A stretch of 64,000 nt of DNA from Candidatus Pacearchaeota archaeon (GCA_023228245.1 JALOBN010000008.1:1-64000), one strand, 5' to 3'; shown: positions 16,153 through 23,659, counted from the first letter of the stretch. Translations and numbers: made by a program. Notes: generated by a model from the letters alone, not told the origin.

Positions 16153-16475
16153 CCAAATTTCCTGAATAATCGAGTCAGCCGGTGTTGCGAGTTCTCGGTG
16201 GGGGCCTTTTCTGGTGTCATGCCCGCTGCCTTGAATGCGCTCACAAGCTTTCTCATCTCGGCCTTATAATCACCCCTTTCGCCGGCGGCGGCGGTTGCCG
16301 CTTCTATCTGATTTTCTGACATTTTTGAATGGATCGGCACGCCACTATATCCCAGTGTTTTGGGCTCATTTGCCTTATTCGCTTCTCTGAATACCTCGCC
16401 GGGTTGCTGATTATCCGGCAGCGATGCACCGCCCCCGCCGCCAGATTTACTTCCGCCACTGCCACCACAACACAT
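16149..16475 (-). CDS. Cys/Gly-leader protein, copy 2
   Basis: 108 aa from ATG 16475 (AGGTG 8 nt ahead). N-terminus is MCCGGSGGSKSGGGGG, shared at protein level with the gene at 17151-17636; after the leader the two diverge. The rest is helical with AATAAAGERGDYKAEM. Gly-rich N-termini occur on some phage connector or ejected proteins, but the Cys-Cys pair is unusual. Function unknown. Confidence 0.65.
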   Translation of the reverse strand: MCCGGSGGSKSGGGGGASLPDNQQPGEVFREANKANEPKTLGYSGVPIHSKMSENQIEAATAAAGERGDYKAEMRKLVSAFKAAGMTPEKAPTENSQHRLTRLFRKFG

Positions 16476-16532
16476 AATTATGCACCTATCCATTTATCAT
16501 ATATTTTCATTTTGGGTAACTCCGAGGGAAGG

Positions 16533-16542
16533 TTATTTATAC
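16533..16542 (+). promoter_or_regulatory. TATA box for 16591 gene
   Basis: The motif ttatttatac lies about 55 nt ahead of ATG 16591, leaving a short leader that ends in AAGGA. It lies between two minus-strand genes and drives a two-gene plus-strand unit. Confidence 0.45.
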
Positions 16543-16590
16543 CATTATAGCCACTATAGTTATTGTGCGAAGGCACAAGGACTGATACAA

Positions 16591-16917
16591 ATGGTAACTC
16601 AAGAAGCAATCAATATGATAATGTCTGGAAAGCATTCTGAGAAAATCGTCGCCGAAGAGGACGATGATTACTCCGAAAAGCTCCAGCGAGCGGCGGTTTC
16701 CTGCGAAGTTCCTGAATGGGTCAGGCGAGCCTCCCAAAGGATCATAGAGTCTTCTATGAGGCAGAATATCCCCGTAGATCGCGTGAGCTTCGACTCAGTT
16801 GGCCTCGGACTGCACGACAACATTGTAGAAGCCGCCATCATTGGATGCGAGTCAGAGCGATTCTTCAAGATTGTGATGAATTTTGAAGAGGCAATCGAGA
16901 ATATGAGGGGCTTCTAA
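16591..16917 (+). CDS. Hypothetical acidic protein
   Basis: 108 aa from ATG 16591, preferred over an upstream ATG because the TATA box at 16533 would exclude that one. Charged, helical (EEDDDYSEKLQRAAV) with a C-terminal alpha/beta segment. Followed directly (TAAATG) by the Cys-rich gene. No family recognised. Confidence 0.55.
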   Translation: MVTQEAINMIMSGKHSEKIVAEEDDDYSEKLQRAAVSCEVPEWVRRASQRIIESSMRQNIPVDRVSFDSVGLGLHDNIVEAAIIGCESERFFKIVMNFEEAIENMRGF

Positions 16918-17154
16918 ATGGTCCGCCCCTGTAATTTTTGGGTAGATCAGGCAGACAAGTTTCACGGGGATTGCCAACACCCGGATGTCCAACCGGGCAC
17001 ACCCTGTATCCTGAATACAGAGGACCACTGCATTCTCAGAGAGGAGTCTTCGACCACGATTCAGGTCTCTCGGCGAAATCGTGCCAGGCTGGAAAAGGTG
17101 GCATCGACCGCGAATTTAGCGGTCGAGAAGCTGCTAGATGACGCAGGATATTAG
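16918..17154 (+). CDS. Cys-rich protein with RHH-like C-terminus
   Basis: 78 aa. N-terminal half has four Cys in a knuckle-like arrangement (C at residues 5, 19, 30, 38). The C-terminal half (TTIQVSRRNRARLEKVAS...VEKLLDDAG) fits a ribbon-helix-helix domain. Could be a zinc-bearing repressor. Overlaps the convergent gene by 4 nt. Confidence 0.55.
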   Translation: MVRPCNFWVDQADKFHGDCQHPDVQPGTPCILNTEDHCILREESSTTIQVSRRNRARLEKVASTANLAVEKLLDDAGY

Positions 17155-17636
17155 AAGAGAGTTGGGTCCCACTTTCGGCCAACTCTCTTCTCATATTCTT
17201 TGTCGAACTCCTTTTGTGATTGTTTTTTGGGCATCGGATTCGCTTTGGCATATTTTGTCGCCTCCGCCGGGGATCTGATACCATAACCACGCGGCAAGGC
17301 ATCATGTAAGGGATCGCCAGCAAACGGATCATTCCTGGTATTCTGCGTGACCCGTCTTGGTTGAATGACCGCTGCCCGTTGCGGTGCGTTGGATTTTCCC
17401 AAGAGTTCATGTGGCTTGATTTTCGCGGCAGTCGCTAAATCGGATGCCTTGAACATTAAATCCTTCGCGGTTGCATAATCTCCTTTGGATTTTGCTTCAT
17501 TGGCTTGCGCTTGCATCAACTTTACGGCTTCAATTACTTGACTTCGTTGCAGACTTCCCGATGATATGTTCTCTTGGATTGTATTGCCGCCGCCACCTCC
17601 GCCCGATTTACTTCCTCCGCTTCCACCACAGCACAT
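17151..17636 (-). CDS. Cys/Gly-leader protein, copy 1
   Basis: 161 aa from ATG 17636, which shares one base with the stop of the radical SAM gene (TAATG), so the two are coupled. N-terminus MCCGGSGGSKSGGGGGG matches the 16149 gene; codons differ, so the leader is conserved as protein. The middle is helical (QANEAKSKGDYATAK), the C-terminus basic (KKQSQKEFDKEYEKRVGRKW). Shared features with its paralogue beyond the leader are only the EAxxKGDYxxA helix. Confidence 0.65.
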   Translation of the reverse strand: MCCGGSGGSKSGGGGGGNTIQENISSGSLQRSQVIEAVKLMQAQANEAKSKGDYATAKDLMFKASDLATAAKIKPHELLGKSNAPQRAAVIQPRRVTQNTRNDPFAGDPLHDALPRGYGIRSPAEATKYAKANPMPKKQSQKEFDKEYEKRVGRKWDPTLF

Positions 17637-18742
17637 TAAGAACACCTCGAATAAGTCATATCGTCTTTGTGAAAAACAATGCCCGGAACCGCCTTAGTCA
17701 ATCGGCCCTTAGACCATTCCATTGCAAATTCCTTGTCCCAAGGACAGTCTAAACCAGCCATATATTCCTCATAGCTCGTATGCTCAGTTATCTTATGCCC
17801 TCGGACATGATACGCCCAAGGAGCAGCCGCAAATCCCGGCGCACCATCGATGCCACAACATGACCTCCAGTTACGGGTTCCTGTAAAATCGTCAACAGAC
17901 AGCACTTCCAGCCCAATCTCGCGACAGATCTCTTCCAGTTTCAGGATCTCTGTTTTTTGATCTGACAGACTGGCAATCCTGAAGTTGTGTCGTTGCTCCC
18001 AAGACACGCAAGAATTATCAGGCAAGTCATAGCCTAAAGTTTGGCGGAATCGCGCTCTGTCGTTGCCTGCATTGAAGAGCTTCAAGAAATTTGCTTGGAC
18101 AGTCCTAACTCCGGCATCATGGGCGGCATTTAGCAGAACCTCCAGATTGCCACATAGATCGGGGATGTAAGGGACTAGCCGTAGGATGCAAGTAACGCCG
18201 GAATCGGAAAGAGTGGACATAGCAGCAAGCCGCCTCTTCCAGCTCGGAGCTGCAGGTTCTAGGACACTTAGCATGGCCTGATCCTCACTTGATATGCTGC
18301 ATTGTACCACAAGAGGCAGGCCGTCGATGGCCGCCAAATAGGGATCTTCTGTGAGCATGCCCGGCCACTTGGTAGTTATGATGGTCGGATATTCGAAGTC
18401 TTTTAGGATGCCCAATGTCTTCAAGGTTATGCGATGCGCCTTTTCTAACGGCTGAAGAGGATCACTTGATGGTGACATCTGCACCGGATATCTGCGATCT
18501 ATAAGCTGCCTCTCCATGCCGCGCGACTTATAGAAGATGTGCTCGATATATTTTATGGGGCTTGGGGCCACCTGGTCGAAATGGCCCATCGCGCGACTAT
18601 CCCATCTCGCGGTCTGCGCTCCCATGCTACAGTATTTGCATCCGCCTTGGCAACCCCTGTAACAATTGATTTTCAAGGGGATGGGGCACAAGAGACGGTC
18701 GTCCCCATCGGCAATGAAGGCGGGGCGATTGTAGGGAAGCAT
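17636..18742 (-). CDS. Radical SAM protein (SplB / photolyase-like)
   Basis: 368 aa. The N-terminus carries INCYRGCQGGCKYC, a Cys cluster of the spore photoproduct lyase-like radical SAM type, which holds a 4Fe-4S cluster and cleaves S-adenosylmethionine. Later elements fit: SPSSDPLQPLE, TTKWP, CSISSEDQ, CILRLVPYIP. The substrate is not shown. A nucleic acid repair or modification role is the family default; the coupling to a Cys/Gly-rich protein raises the alternative that it modifies that peptide. A TATA-like box near 18817-18830 would give a leader of about 50 nt. Confidence 0.8.
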   Translation of the reverse strand: MLPYNRPAFIADGDDRLLCPIPLKINCYRGCQGGCKYCSMGAQTARWDSRAMGHFDQVAPSPIKYIEHIFYKSRGMERQLIDRRYPVQMSPSSDPLQPLEKAHRITLKTLGILKDFEYPTIITTKWPGMLTEDPYLAAIDGLPLVVQCSISSEDQAMLSVLEPAAPSWKRRLAAMSTLSDSGVTCILRLVPYIPDLCGNLEVLLNAAHDAGVRTVQANFLKLFNAGNDRARFRQTLGYDLPDNSCVSWEQRHNFRIASLSDQKTEILKLEEICREIGLEVLSVDDFTGTRNWRSCCGIDGAPGFAAAPWAYHVRGHKITEHTSYEEYMAGLDCPWDKEFAMEWSKGRLTKAVPGIVFHKDDMTYSRCS

Positions 18743-19037
18743 GGAAGATTACCAAGAAAGGTCGCGAGCTGGAATATCACTCACGATTTAATCAGCTCTC
18801 ATGTCGCTAAAATTGTACTGTTTATAATCCAGAGTAAAGGCTAAAGTTTTAGTCTTTAGCTCTAAAATCAGATCTATCTATCATTTTACTGCTTATATAC
18901 TATCTATTTTATATCATATCCATATCCTAAGATACGATTATATAGAAATATGCGATAACCACATATTTCTTTCGCGAAGTCAGAGAAAGAGGGCAACCCG
19001 CCCCAAGTATCTGAGGAAAGGACTAAAGCCTAAAATT
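18743..19037. promoter_or_regulatory. AT-rich intergenic region with palindromes; possible small RNA
   Basis: No gene seen. Contents: inverted repeat AGAAATATG (18944-18952) / CATATTTCT (18962-18970); TATA-like attatatag at 18937-18945; downstream of it a potentially folded plus-strand stretch with TCAGA (18980-18984) pairing TCTGA (19010-19014) around GGG-CAA-CCC; and a perfect palindrome CCTAAAATTTTAGG at 19029-19042 overlapping the end of the next gene, possibly a bidirectional terminator. A related motif CTAAAgtTTTAG lies near 18840-18855. Confidence 0.4.
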
Positions 19038-19526
19038 TTAGGGTTCGCCTCTGAGCAAATGCTCATAATAAATCTTGGTAAGCTTGACCAGCTTGCCGCC
19101 AGAGGTCTTGCCATCAGTCACAACAAAACTCTTCTTGTCGGCCTCTAGGAGCTTGCCAAAATGAGTCATGTTTTGCTCGCGAGTATTCTTGCCGTTCTTT
19201 CGCGAACCTAGCTCTAAGAACTTGCCAATCTGAGCGTAAGTCATGCCGATATTCTTGGTTGCGACAAGTTGGTCCGCGAGGGCCTTCTTTCTGGCATCGG
19301 ACTTCTTACCGGGTTTCGCGACCTTAGCGGCATACTTCAGATCTTGGATATATTCAGATTGCTTGTTGAGCCTTAATTCATGTTCGTTTATTTGCGATTT
19401 AAGGCCCATATTTTCTTTTTCTAAGATAATCAGTCGTTCTAGTATCTGATCGTTGAGCCTTGCCCGTTCTGTGAGATCCTGGTATGTTTCCGTGAGGATC
19501 GTGGTAAGCGTCGGCCCTTCCATCAT
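19038..19526 (-). CDS. Coiled-coil protein with C-terminal DNA-binding-like region
   Basis: 162 aa, ATG 19526 overlapping the previous stop as ATGA. Residues about 15-75 form a coiled coil (ILERLIILEKENMGLKSQIN). After a Lys-rich linker comes an HTH-like stretch (GMTYAQIGKFLELGSRKNGK). Could be a transcription factor or nucleoid-type protein; no family recognised. Confidence 0.6.
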   Translation of the reverse strand: MMEGPTLTTILTETYQDLTERARLNDQILERLIILEKENMGLKSQINEHELRLNKQSEYIQDLKYAAKVAKPGKKSDARKKALADQLVATKNIGMTYAQIGKFLELGSRKNGKNTREQNMTHFGKLLEADKKSFVVTDGKTSGGKLVKLTKIYYEHLLRGEP

Positions 19527-19747
19527 CGCCTCAGCCCCCATACCAGATCGCACCCATCAACAACGGTCGCGATGGGCGTATTGCCCCATTTCGCGCGATA
19601 TAGGTCGAGGGCAGTCTTGAACTCGATGATGTGCGCCTCTCCGCACATGCCACGCACCAAGTGCGACGGCTTGGCTGATAGGAGATATTCGTCTACCTTC
19701 AAGCATGCCCGCCCAAAGGCTGAAATAGGATTGACGCCTTCTTGCAT
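19523..19747 (-). CDS. Hypothetical protein
   Basis: 74 aa from ATG 19747 with a GGAAGGGAT SD, chosen over an upstream in-frame codon. Globular alpha/beta sequence with VDEYLLSAKPSHLVRGMCG. Middle gene of a three-gene unit led by the RHH protein at 19776. Confidence 0.55.
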   Translation of the reverse strand: MQEGVNPISAFGRACLKVDEYLLSAKPSHLVRGMCGEAHIIEFKTALDLYRAKWGNTPIATVVDGCDLVWGLRR

Positions 19748-19775
19748 ATGTAATCCCTTCCACAGGTTACAATGC

Positions 19776-19958
19776 TTAGGCTGAGCAAAGGGTCTTACCG
19801 TTTCCCTTTGTCTCACCTATTTGCTTTTCATGCTCTATTCCTGCCAGTATCAGCTCATTGATTACCTTACTCTGCTCCTTTAGCCGCCTTCCCGATACGG
19901 CCATGAACATAGCCAGCTCTCGCGCTACGTCCTCGCGCATTTCAACCGTGGTGATCAT
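19776..19958 (-). CDS. Ribbon-helix-helix transcriptional regulator
   Basis: 60 aa. Strand ITTVEMREDVARELAMF, then two helices with SKVINELILAG: an RHH/CopG-like fold. A TATA box 25-34 nt ahead makes it leaderless. The palindrome at 19996-20019 lies between its promoter and that of the divergent gene at 20079, so autoregulation and control of the neighbour are likely (inference). Confidence 0.7.
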   Translation of the reverse strand: MITTVEMREDVARELAMFMAVSGRRLKEQSKVINELILAGIEHEKQIGETKGNGKTLCSA

Positions 19959-19982
19959 GAGGGATACTTATGAAGGCTTATG

Positions 19983-20043
19983 GTTTATATACCTTTCTAG
20001 GTAAAATATGCAACCTAGATGAGTATGCGAAAAGGTTAAATAC
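19983..20043. promoter_or_regulatory. Divergent promoters sharing an operator palindrome
   Basis: Minus-strand TATA box (gtatataaa read on minus) at 19983-19992; plus-strand box ggttaaatac at 20034-20043. Between them is a perfect 7-bp inverted repeat TCTAGGT (19996-20002) / ACCTAGA (20013-20019), 17 bp centre to centre, a spacing suited to RHH dimer pairs. Confidence 0.6.
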
Positions 20044-20078
20044 TAGCGAAGCCTACTAGGGTATAGAGGTAAGATTAA

Positions 20079-20279
20079 ATGAGAGATATTGTAGTATTCG
20101 AGCGCGATGCGCGCTATACAGAATCGGGAAAAGACGAACTCGGCTTTAGGCTCCATAGGAGCATTTTGCCTGCCGGATCTTCTCCGGTGGCAATTGTCAA
20201 CGATAACCAGATTATGGTTATTGGTGGGCAGTGGTTCACGCAAGAAGAGATAATTGCGTATATCAGAGAGGTGGCTTAA
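20079..20279 (+). CDS. Small conserved-looking protein
   Basis: 66 aa; ATG 20079 with GAGGT SD. Beta-rich middle (PVAIVNDNQIMVIGGQWF) and terminal helix EEIIAYIREVA. First gene of a plus-strand string of tiny, mostly Cys-rich proteins, under the divergent promoter. No family recognised. Confidence 0.6.
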   Translation: MRDIVVFERDARYTESGKDELGFRLHRSILPAGSSPVAIVNDNQIMVIGGQWFTQEEIIAYIREVA

Positions 20280-20306
20280 TTTCTTTTTGAGGAGATGAAG
20301 GAAAAC

Positions 20307-20453
20307 ATGATAGACGATGAATTCGTTAAGGTGCATGGATGCACCACAAGAGCAAATTGGAATATCGAATTGTGTCTGGGTTGCATGTATCGCATTGATT
20401 GCCCGCGAGTATGGAATCCAGATTTCAGAGCATTCCACGGGTTGGGGGCATGA
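20307..20453 (+). CDS. Tiny Cys-rich protein
   Basis: 48 aa from ATG 20307 (AAGGA ahead; ATG 20295 is an alternative). Cys at C-x11-C-x2-C-x5-C could bind zinc. Its stop overlaps the ATG of a 22-codon frame at 20450-20518, itself 1 nt from the next gene, so the string is likely one coupled operon. Confidence 0.5.
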   Translation: MIDDEFVKVHGCTTRANWNIELCLGCMYRIDCPRVWNPDFRAFHGLGA

Positions 20454-20519
20454 GTGACAGATTACTTAGACGAATGCTCTCCACGTGGCTGCAACAGCTC
20501 TGCATGTGGATGATCTGAC

Positions 20520-20678
20520 ATGAAGCCATTCACCATCGAAGGCATGACCCTCCGGCCATGCTATGATGACTGCCTGGAGGAGTATCGCGGCTGTCTGGAC
20601 GAGTCAGGAGAATTTGAGGCATGCGATAATTGCAGGCTTAGGGCGAAATGTCCGATAAATGGAGATGAGGACGAATGA
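20520..20678 (+). CDS. Tiny Cys-rich protein
   Basis: 52 aa (MKPFTIEGMTLRPC...). Six Cys including C-x3-C, C-x2-C and C-x5-C at the end, with an acidic C-terminus; a knuckle-type zinc or iron-sulfur site is possible. ATGA overlap with the following gene. Confidence 0.5.
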   Translation: MKPFTIEGMTLRPCYDDCLEEYRGCLDESGEFEACDNCRLRAKCPINGDEDE

Positions 20679-20854
20679 AGAAATTATGCCCGCTATGGGC
20701 AGCATCCGCCGCGATAGAGAAATCAATCGGTCCGTGTGAGTGCATCAACGATGAATGTCAAATGTGGTGCAAAGAAGAAATATATCCAGGAAGTGGAAAC
20801 GCCAAGTATCGCGCCGGATGTGGCTTAATGCCCAAGGAGAACAGGGCAATCTAA
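20675..20854 (+). CDS. Tiny Cys-rich protein (zinc-ribbon-like)
   Basis: 59 aa. Pattern CPLWAASAAIEKS...C-x-C-x4-C-x3-WC and a late AGCGL is seen in many small phage and archaeal-virus proteins of unknown function. Coupled (ATGA) to the preceding Cys-rich gene; converges on minus-strand genes 2 nt later. Confidence 0.55.
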   Translation: MKKLCPLWAASAAIEKSIGPCECINDECQMWCKEEIYPGSGNAKYRAGCGLMPKENRAI

Positions 20855-20856
20855 AT

Positions 20857-20967
20857 TCATTTCCTCTTTTCCGCCAGCACCTCATTGCAAATCGCGATCA
20901 TCTGCTCCAAATCTTCAGGCGGCCAATCTCGCATGACCGCCCTGAAATCCATATCACAAAATCTCAT
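20857..20967 (-). CDS. Tiny hypothetical protein
   Basis: 36 aa (MRFCDMDFRAVM...), 2 nt after the metallopeptidase stop. Acidic helical C-terminus. Weak support: position in the operon only. Confidence 0.35.
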   Translation of the reverse strand: MRFCDMDFRAVMRDWPPEDLEQMIAICNEVLAEKRK

Positions 20968-20969
20968 GA

Positions 20970-21800
20970 TCATCCGTACAATTTGCCGATCCCGGCCTGG
21001 TCCCCGGTGCCAAGCGATCTTGTCACTTTTAGGTAGTATCCGTACATTGCTTGGCCAGAGTCAGTGTTGCTATACAGATCTCCTAGCCCTAACGTGTGCC
21101 CCAACTCATGCAAGGCTATGGTCTCTACATCTGCACCAACTGTGCCCTCTGTCCGCCATGCATAATTCGTGTTAAACACCAGGTCGGAGTCTACGGTGGT
21201 TTTGTATCCATCCACCAGGGTACTCTTATACCAGGATCTGGAATATGCGATGCATCGGTTCAGGAAGGGCTTCCAGTTGATGGTATTGATCTTGTTGTAG
21301 CTGTCGGTTGCGATGGCCGAGCTTGATGTGATCAGGCCGCTATCTGCGAATAGGTTCTGGGGGGCGGCAGTATCCCATGTCTGGGTGGCATTGTATATGG
21401 CCGACTGTACCTTTCCGGCGGCAAGCCCCTCTCCCGCCAGGTATGCATCAGTCTTCAGCACAAATTTAAGCTGAGGATCGCGCGCGTTCCATCGCTTGCC
21501 AGTGAGGACATAGGCAGTCGCTACATCTTCGCGAGCTGTAACCTTTGTCAGGCCATTCGAGGCAGTGACCTTGAAGCCCCGGACCTTCCCCGGAACATTG
21601 ATGGATACATCGACACCTATTTTTTCTTTTGCAAGTACCTTGGCCTCATCTCGCGAGAGTATGATGGTGCCTTGATATTTCAGATCTCTCTGCGATATGC
21701 TTAGATCATTCTTGTGCGGGGTATCCGCCGGAATCATGTAGTTGGCGGAGGCAAGTGAGCAAATCAAAAATAGGGCTAACGCCCATGCTATATATTTCAT
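20970..21800 (-). CDS. Secreted zinc metallopeptidase (metzincin-like)
   Basis: 276 aa from ATG 21800 (AGGTT ahead). Residues 1-19 are a signal peptide ending ASA. The active site is TIALHELGHTLGLGDLYS: HExxHxxGxxD, with the third ligand Asp (or His in classic metzincins), and a downstream AMYGYY resembling the Met-turn. It follows an XhlA-like protein and a holin candidate, so digestion of the archaeal S-layer or sheath protein during exit is a reasonable inference; virion entry is the alternative. Confidence 0.75.
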   Translation of the reverse strand: MKYIAWALALFLICSLASANYMIPADTPHKNDLSISQRDLKYQGTIILSRDEAKVLAKEKIGVDVSINVPGKVRGFKVTASNGLTKVTAREDVATAYVLTGKRWNARDPQLKFVLKTDAYLAGEGLAAGKVQSAIYNATQTWDTAAPQNLFADSGLITSSSAIATDSYNKINTINWKPFLNRCIAYSRSWYKSTLVDGYKTTVDSDLVFNTNYAWRTEGTVGADVETIALHELGHTLGLGDLYSNTDSGQAMYGYYLKVTRSLGTGDQAGIGKLYG

Positions 21801-21813
21801 AGAATAACCTCTA

Positions 21814-22074
21814 TTATTTTGCGCCGCCAATCACTATCCAGCCCCATCCCATGAGCAGACACAGTACCGCAAACGCCCCTGCCCCGACCCATCTTGCCTT
21901 TTCCAGACTCGATACCCTGGCGGGCAAATCCTGATGAGCTTTACAGTTGCTTTGCAAGTTCGCAATTTCGATTGCAGCGGAGTCCTTGAAGGCACAGAAT
22001 GACTTTACTTTTTCTTGAATGTACTCCAATCGCACATCCATCCTGGACAGTAAATCATGCTCTTCCGGTGTCAG
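21814..22074 (-). CDS. XhlA-like membrane protein, probable CTG start
   Basis: Coiled coil (RLEYIQEKVKSF, LPARVSSLEKARW) followed by one C-terminal membrane helix (VGAGAFAVLCLLMGWGWIVIGG): the layout of XhlA-type lysis accessories. ATG 22041 would give 75 aa, but the frame extends upstream as LTPEEHDLLSRM, a common start of this kind of phage protein, and a GGAGG lies 7 nt before the CTG at 22074. I therefore place the start there (86 aa). A TATA-like box at 22098-22113 lies just upstream. Confidence 0.65.
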   Translation of the reverse strand: MTPEEHDLLSRMDVRLEYIQEKVKSFCAFKDSAAIEIANLQSNCKAHQDLPARVSSLEKARWVGAGAFAVLCLLMGWGWIVIGGAK

Positions 22075-22169
22075 GGTCGCGCCTCCGAGGAAATGATATA
22101 AATATGATAGCAGTTATAAGTAGAACCGGCGCGGCGGCTAGATGGTAAGGTCATCATGTCGTTTGCGCC

Positions 22170-22472
22170 TCAAAGTTTTGCAGTGGTGTTATAGGTTATC
22201 TGGTTAGGCCGGACCAAATGGTCAAACCAATGCAGCCTAGGAGCTTCATCTGTCATCGTGTAGGGCCTTTCTTCCAGCCTCTTGACCTTTTCTTTCAGCC
22301 CCGCAATCTCATCTCTCTGGTCTTCTAGGCATCCTCGGAGTGCATCGAAGTCTTTCATGAGGGCCAAGATCATTTCGGCATTATCGCATTCTGAGTCATC
22401 CTCTTCAAAGAACTCTTCCAACGCGGCAAGCGATGCTTGCTTGATATCGGAATTTGTAATTATAACGCACAT
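22170..22472 (-). CDS. Acidic coiled-coil protein
   Basis: 100 aa from ATG 22472, overlapping region of the holin candidate's stop by a few bases. Acidic helical N-terminus (EEFFEEDDSECDNAEM), then coiled coil (DEIAGLKEKVKRLEE), then a Pro-containing tail. No family recognised. The 95 bp between it and the XhlA-like start hold only the promoter-like box. Confidence 0.55.
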   Translation of the reverse strand: MCVIITNSDIKQASLAALEEFFEEDDSECDNAEMILALMKDFDALRGCLEDQRDEIAGLKEKVKRLEERPYTMTDEAPRLHWFDHLVRPNQITYNTTAKL

Positions 22473-22474
22473 GT

Positions 22475-22639
22475 TCAAGCCTCTGTAACTGTTTGATGGC
22501 TGCCGAAATAGAAGCCGATCACGAGACCCACGACCTCAGTAGGAATGGCCGCGCCAAGTGCCCATGCCCCGATAACAGACATTGCCAAAAGGAACCGCTT
22601 GCTGATGAGTTCCTTCTCTACATAGGGAGTAATATCCAT
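22475..22639 (-). CDS. Small membrane protein, holin candidate
   Basis: 54 aa. Charged N-terminus (VEKELISKRF) and a long hydrophobic segment (LLAMSVIGAWALGAAIP, VVGLVIGFYFG) able to cross the membrane twice. Length, topology and position before the metallopeptidase suit a holin. Its start abuts the stop of the secreted-protein gene at 22640. Confidence 0.55.
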   Translation of the reverse strand: MDITPYVEKELISKRFLLAMSVIGAWALGAAIPTEVVGLVIGFYFGSHQTVTEA

Positions 22640-22915
22640 CTATACCGGCCTCGGTGCCATGCCGACATAGGCGTGCTTAGTCGCATTGCCAATTGGCTTG
22701 CCATCGGCTGCATTGTCTCTCAGGACGCTTGCCTGAGAAGGAGTGACACTATAAGCAGTAGGATCAAAAGCCCAACCGTCTTGAAAGTAGCCCACCTCAA
22801 AAACGCTTGCATTGGTCCCGGACAGTCTGGTTACACCGTCAACTTTTACGAAGTCTTGTCCAAAAGCGATACCTGTAAGTGCTATGATTGTTAACATGAT
22901 AATTGACAGTCTCAT
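22640..22915 (-). CDS. Secreted small protein
   Basis: 91 aa with an N-terminal signal peptide (MRLSIIMLTIIALTGIAFG). Mature part is beta-like with Gly/Asn; no Cys. Function unknown; belongs to the lysis/surface cassette. Confidence 0.6.
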   Translation of the reverse strand: MRLSIIMLTIIALTGIAFGQDFVKVDGVTRLSGTNASVFEVGYFQDGWAFDPTAYSVTPSQASVLRDNAADGKPIGNATKHAYVGMAPRPV

Positions 22916-22924
22916 CTAGTCACC

Positions 22925-23314
22925 TCACGGAATTTTAAACACTGTATTCCCTTGCCTAATCTGCTTAAGAGCTTCCAGCTCCAGGACATCCGAGCCAAAG
23001 GCGGCCTTCCATTCCCATCTATCCAGAAGGGTTCCGCCACCCGCCCTCTTTGCCACAAAGAACCGCTTGCCATAGGCGGTTACGATCTTGTCAAAAGAGT
23101 TTTCATTTATCTGGCAACCTATAATTTTATCCTCGGGCTTCAGATCGGCCCCCTTCACTTCCCGGAATCCAGCCTCTTCTTCCACGTCTAGGATCTCCCA
23201 CCGTCTAACCAGATCCATTGCTCGGAAATTTGGGATAGTAGTTATCTCACCCACCGGAAGGTCTGCCTCAGTGCCGTTCCAGGGGATACATTCAAGCCAT
23301 TCATTTTCAGCCAT
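22925..23314 (-). CDS. Hypothetical globular protein
   Basis: 129 aa, acidic, no signal peptide (MAENEWLECIPWNG...). Mixed alpha/beta. 60 bp upstream is AT-rich and could hold a promoter near 23345-23360. No family recognised. Confidence 0.55.
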   Translation of the reverse strand: MAENEWLECIPWNGTEADLPVGEITTIPNFRAMDLVRRWEILDVEEEAGFREVKGADLKPEDKIIGCQINENSFDKIVTAYGKRFFVAKRAGGGTLLDRWEWKAAFGSDVLELEALKQIRQGNTVFKIP

Positions 23315-23375
23315 TAAGCATCAAGCCACCAATGTGTTACGGGATCTATCTTATTATTCATATTATAATAAAAAT

Positions 23376-23645
23376 TTATGAGGACTTGATGTCCTCATCT
23401 TGATCTCCGATAGCAGCCAAAACCGGCGTATCGGTTGCTGGCTTATCAAGCAGCGGCATAACCTGCTCTTCCAGGATGGCCTTGGCCCTGGCGGAATCGA
23501 ATTTCAGGAAGCCCGCGCCAAAATGCCGGGAATTGCTGGTTATCAGTTCGCCCATAACTAGCTCAAAAAGTTCTCCGAGATAGTTGATGGTATTGTTCTT
23601 TACCTTCGGGAAATCCGTAGGTACTGGTATCGAAATTTCAGTCAT
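23376..23645 (-). CDS. Hypothetical protein
   Basis: 89 aa; helical middle (YLGELFELVMGELI) with acidic end (DQDEDIKSS). Followed 60 bp later by the 22925 gene. No family recognised. Confidence 0.5.
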   Translation of the reverse strand: MTEISIPVPTDFPKVKNNTINYLGELFELVMGELITSNSRHFGAGFLKFDSARAKAILEEQVMPLLDKPATDTPVLAAIGDQDEDIKSS

Positions 23646-23659
23646 ATCTACTCACCTAT

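Noticed and set aside
19011..19020. RNase P RNA-like GAGGAAAG
   Set aside because: Ten bases of similarity only; no surrounding conserved regions of RNase P RNA.
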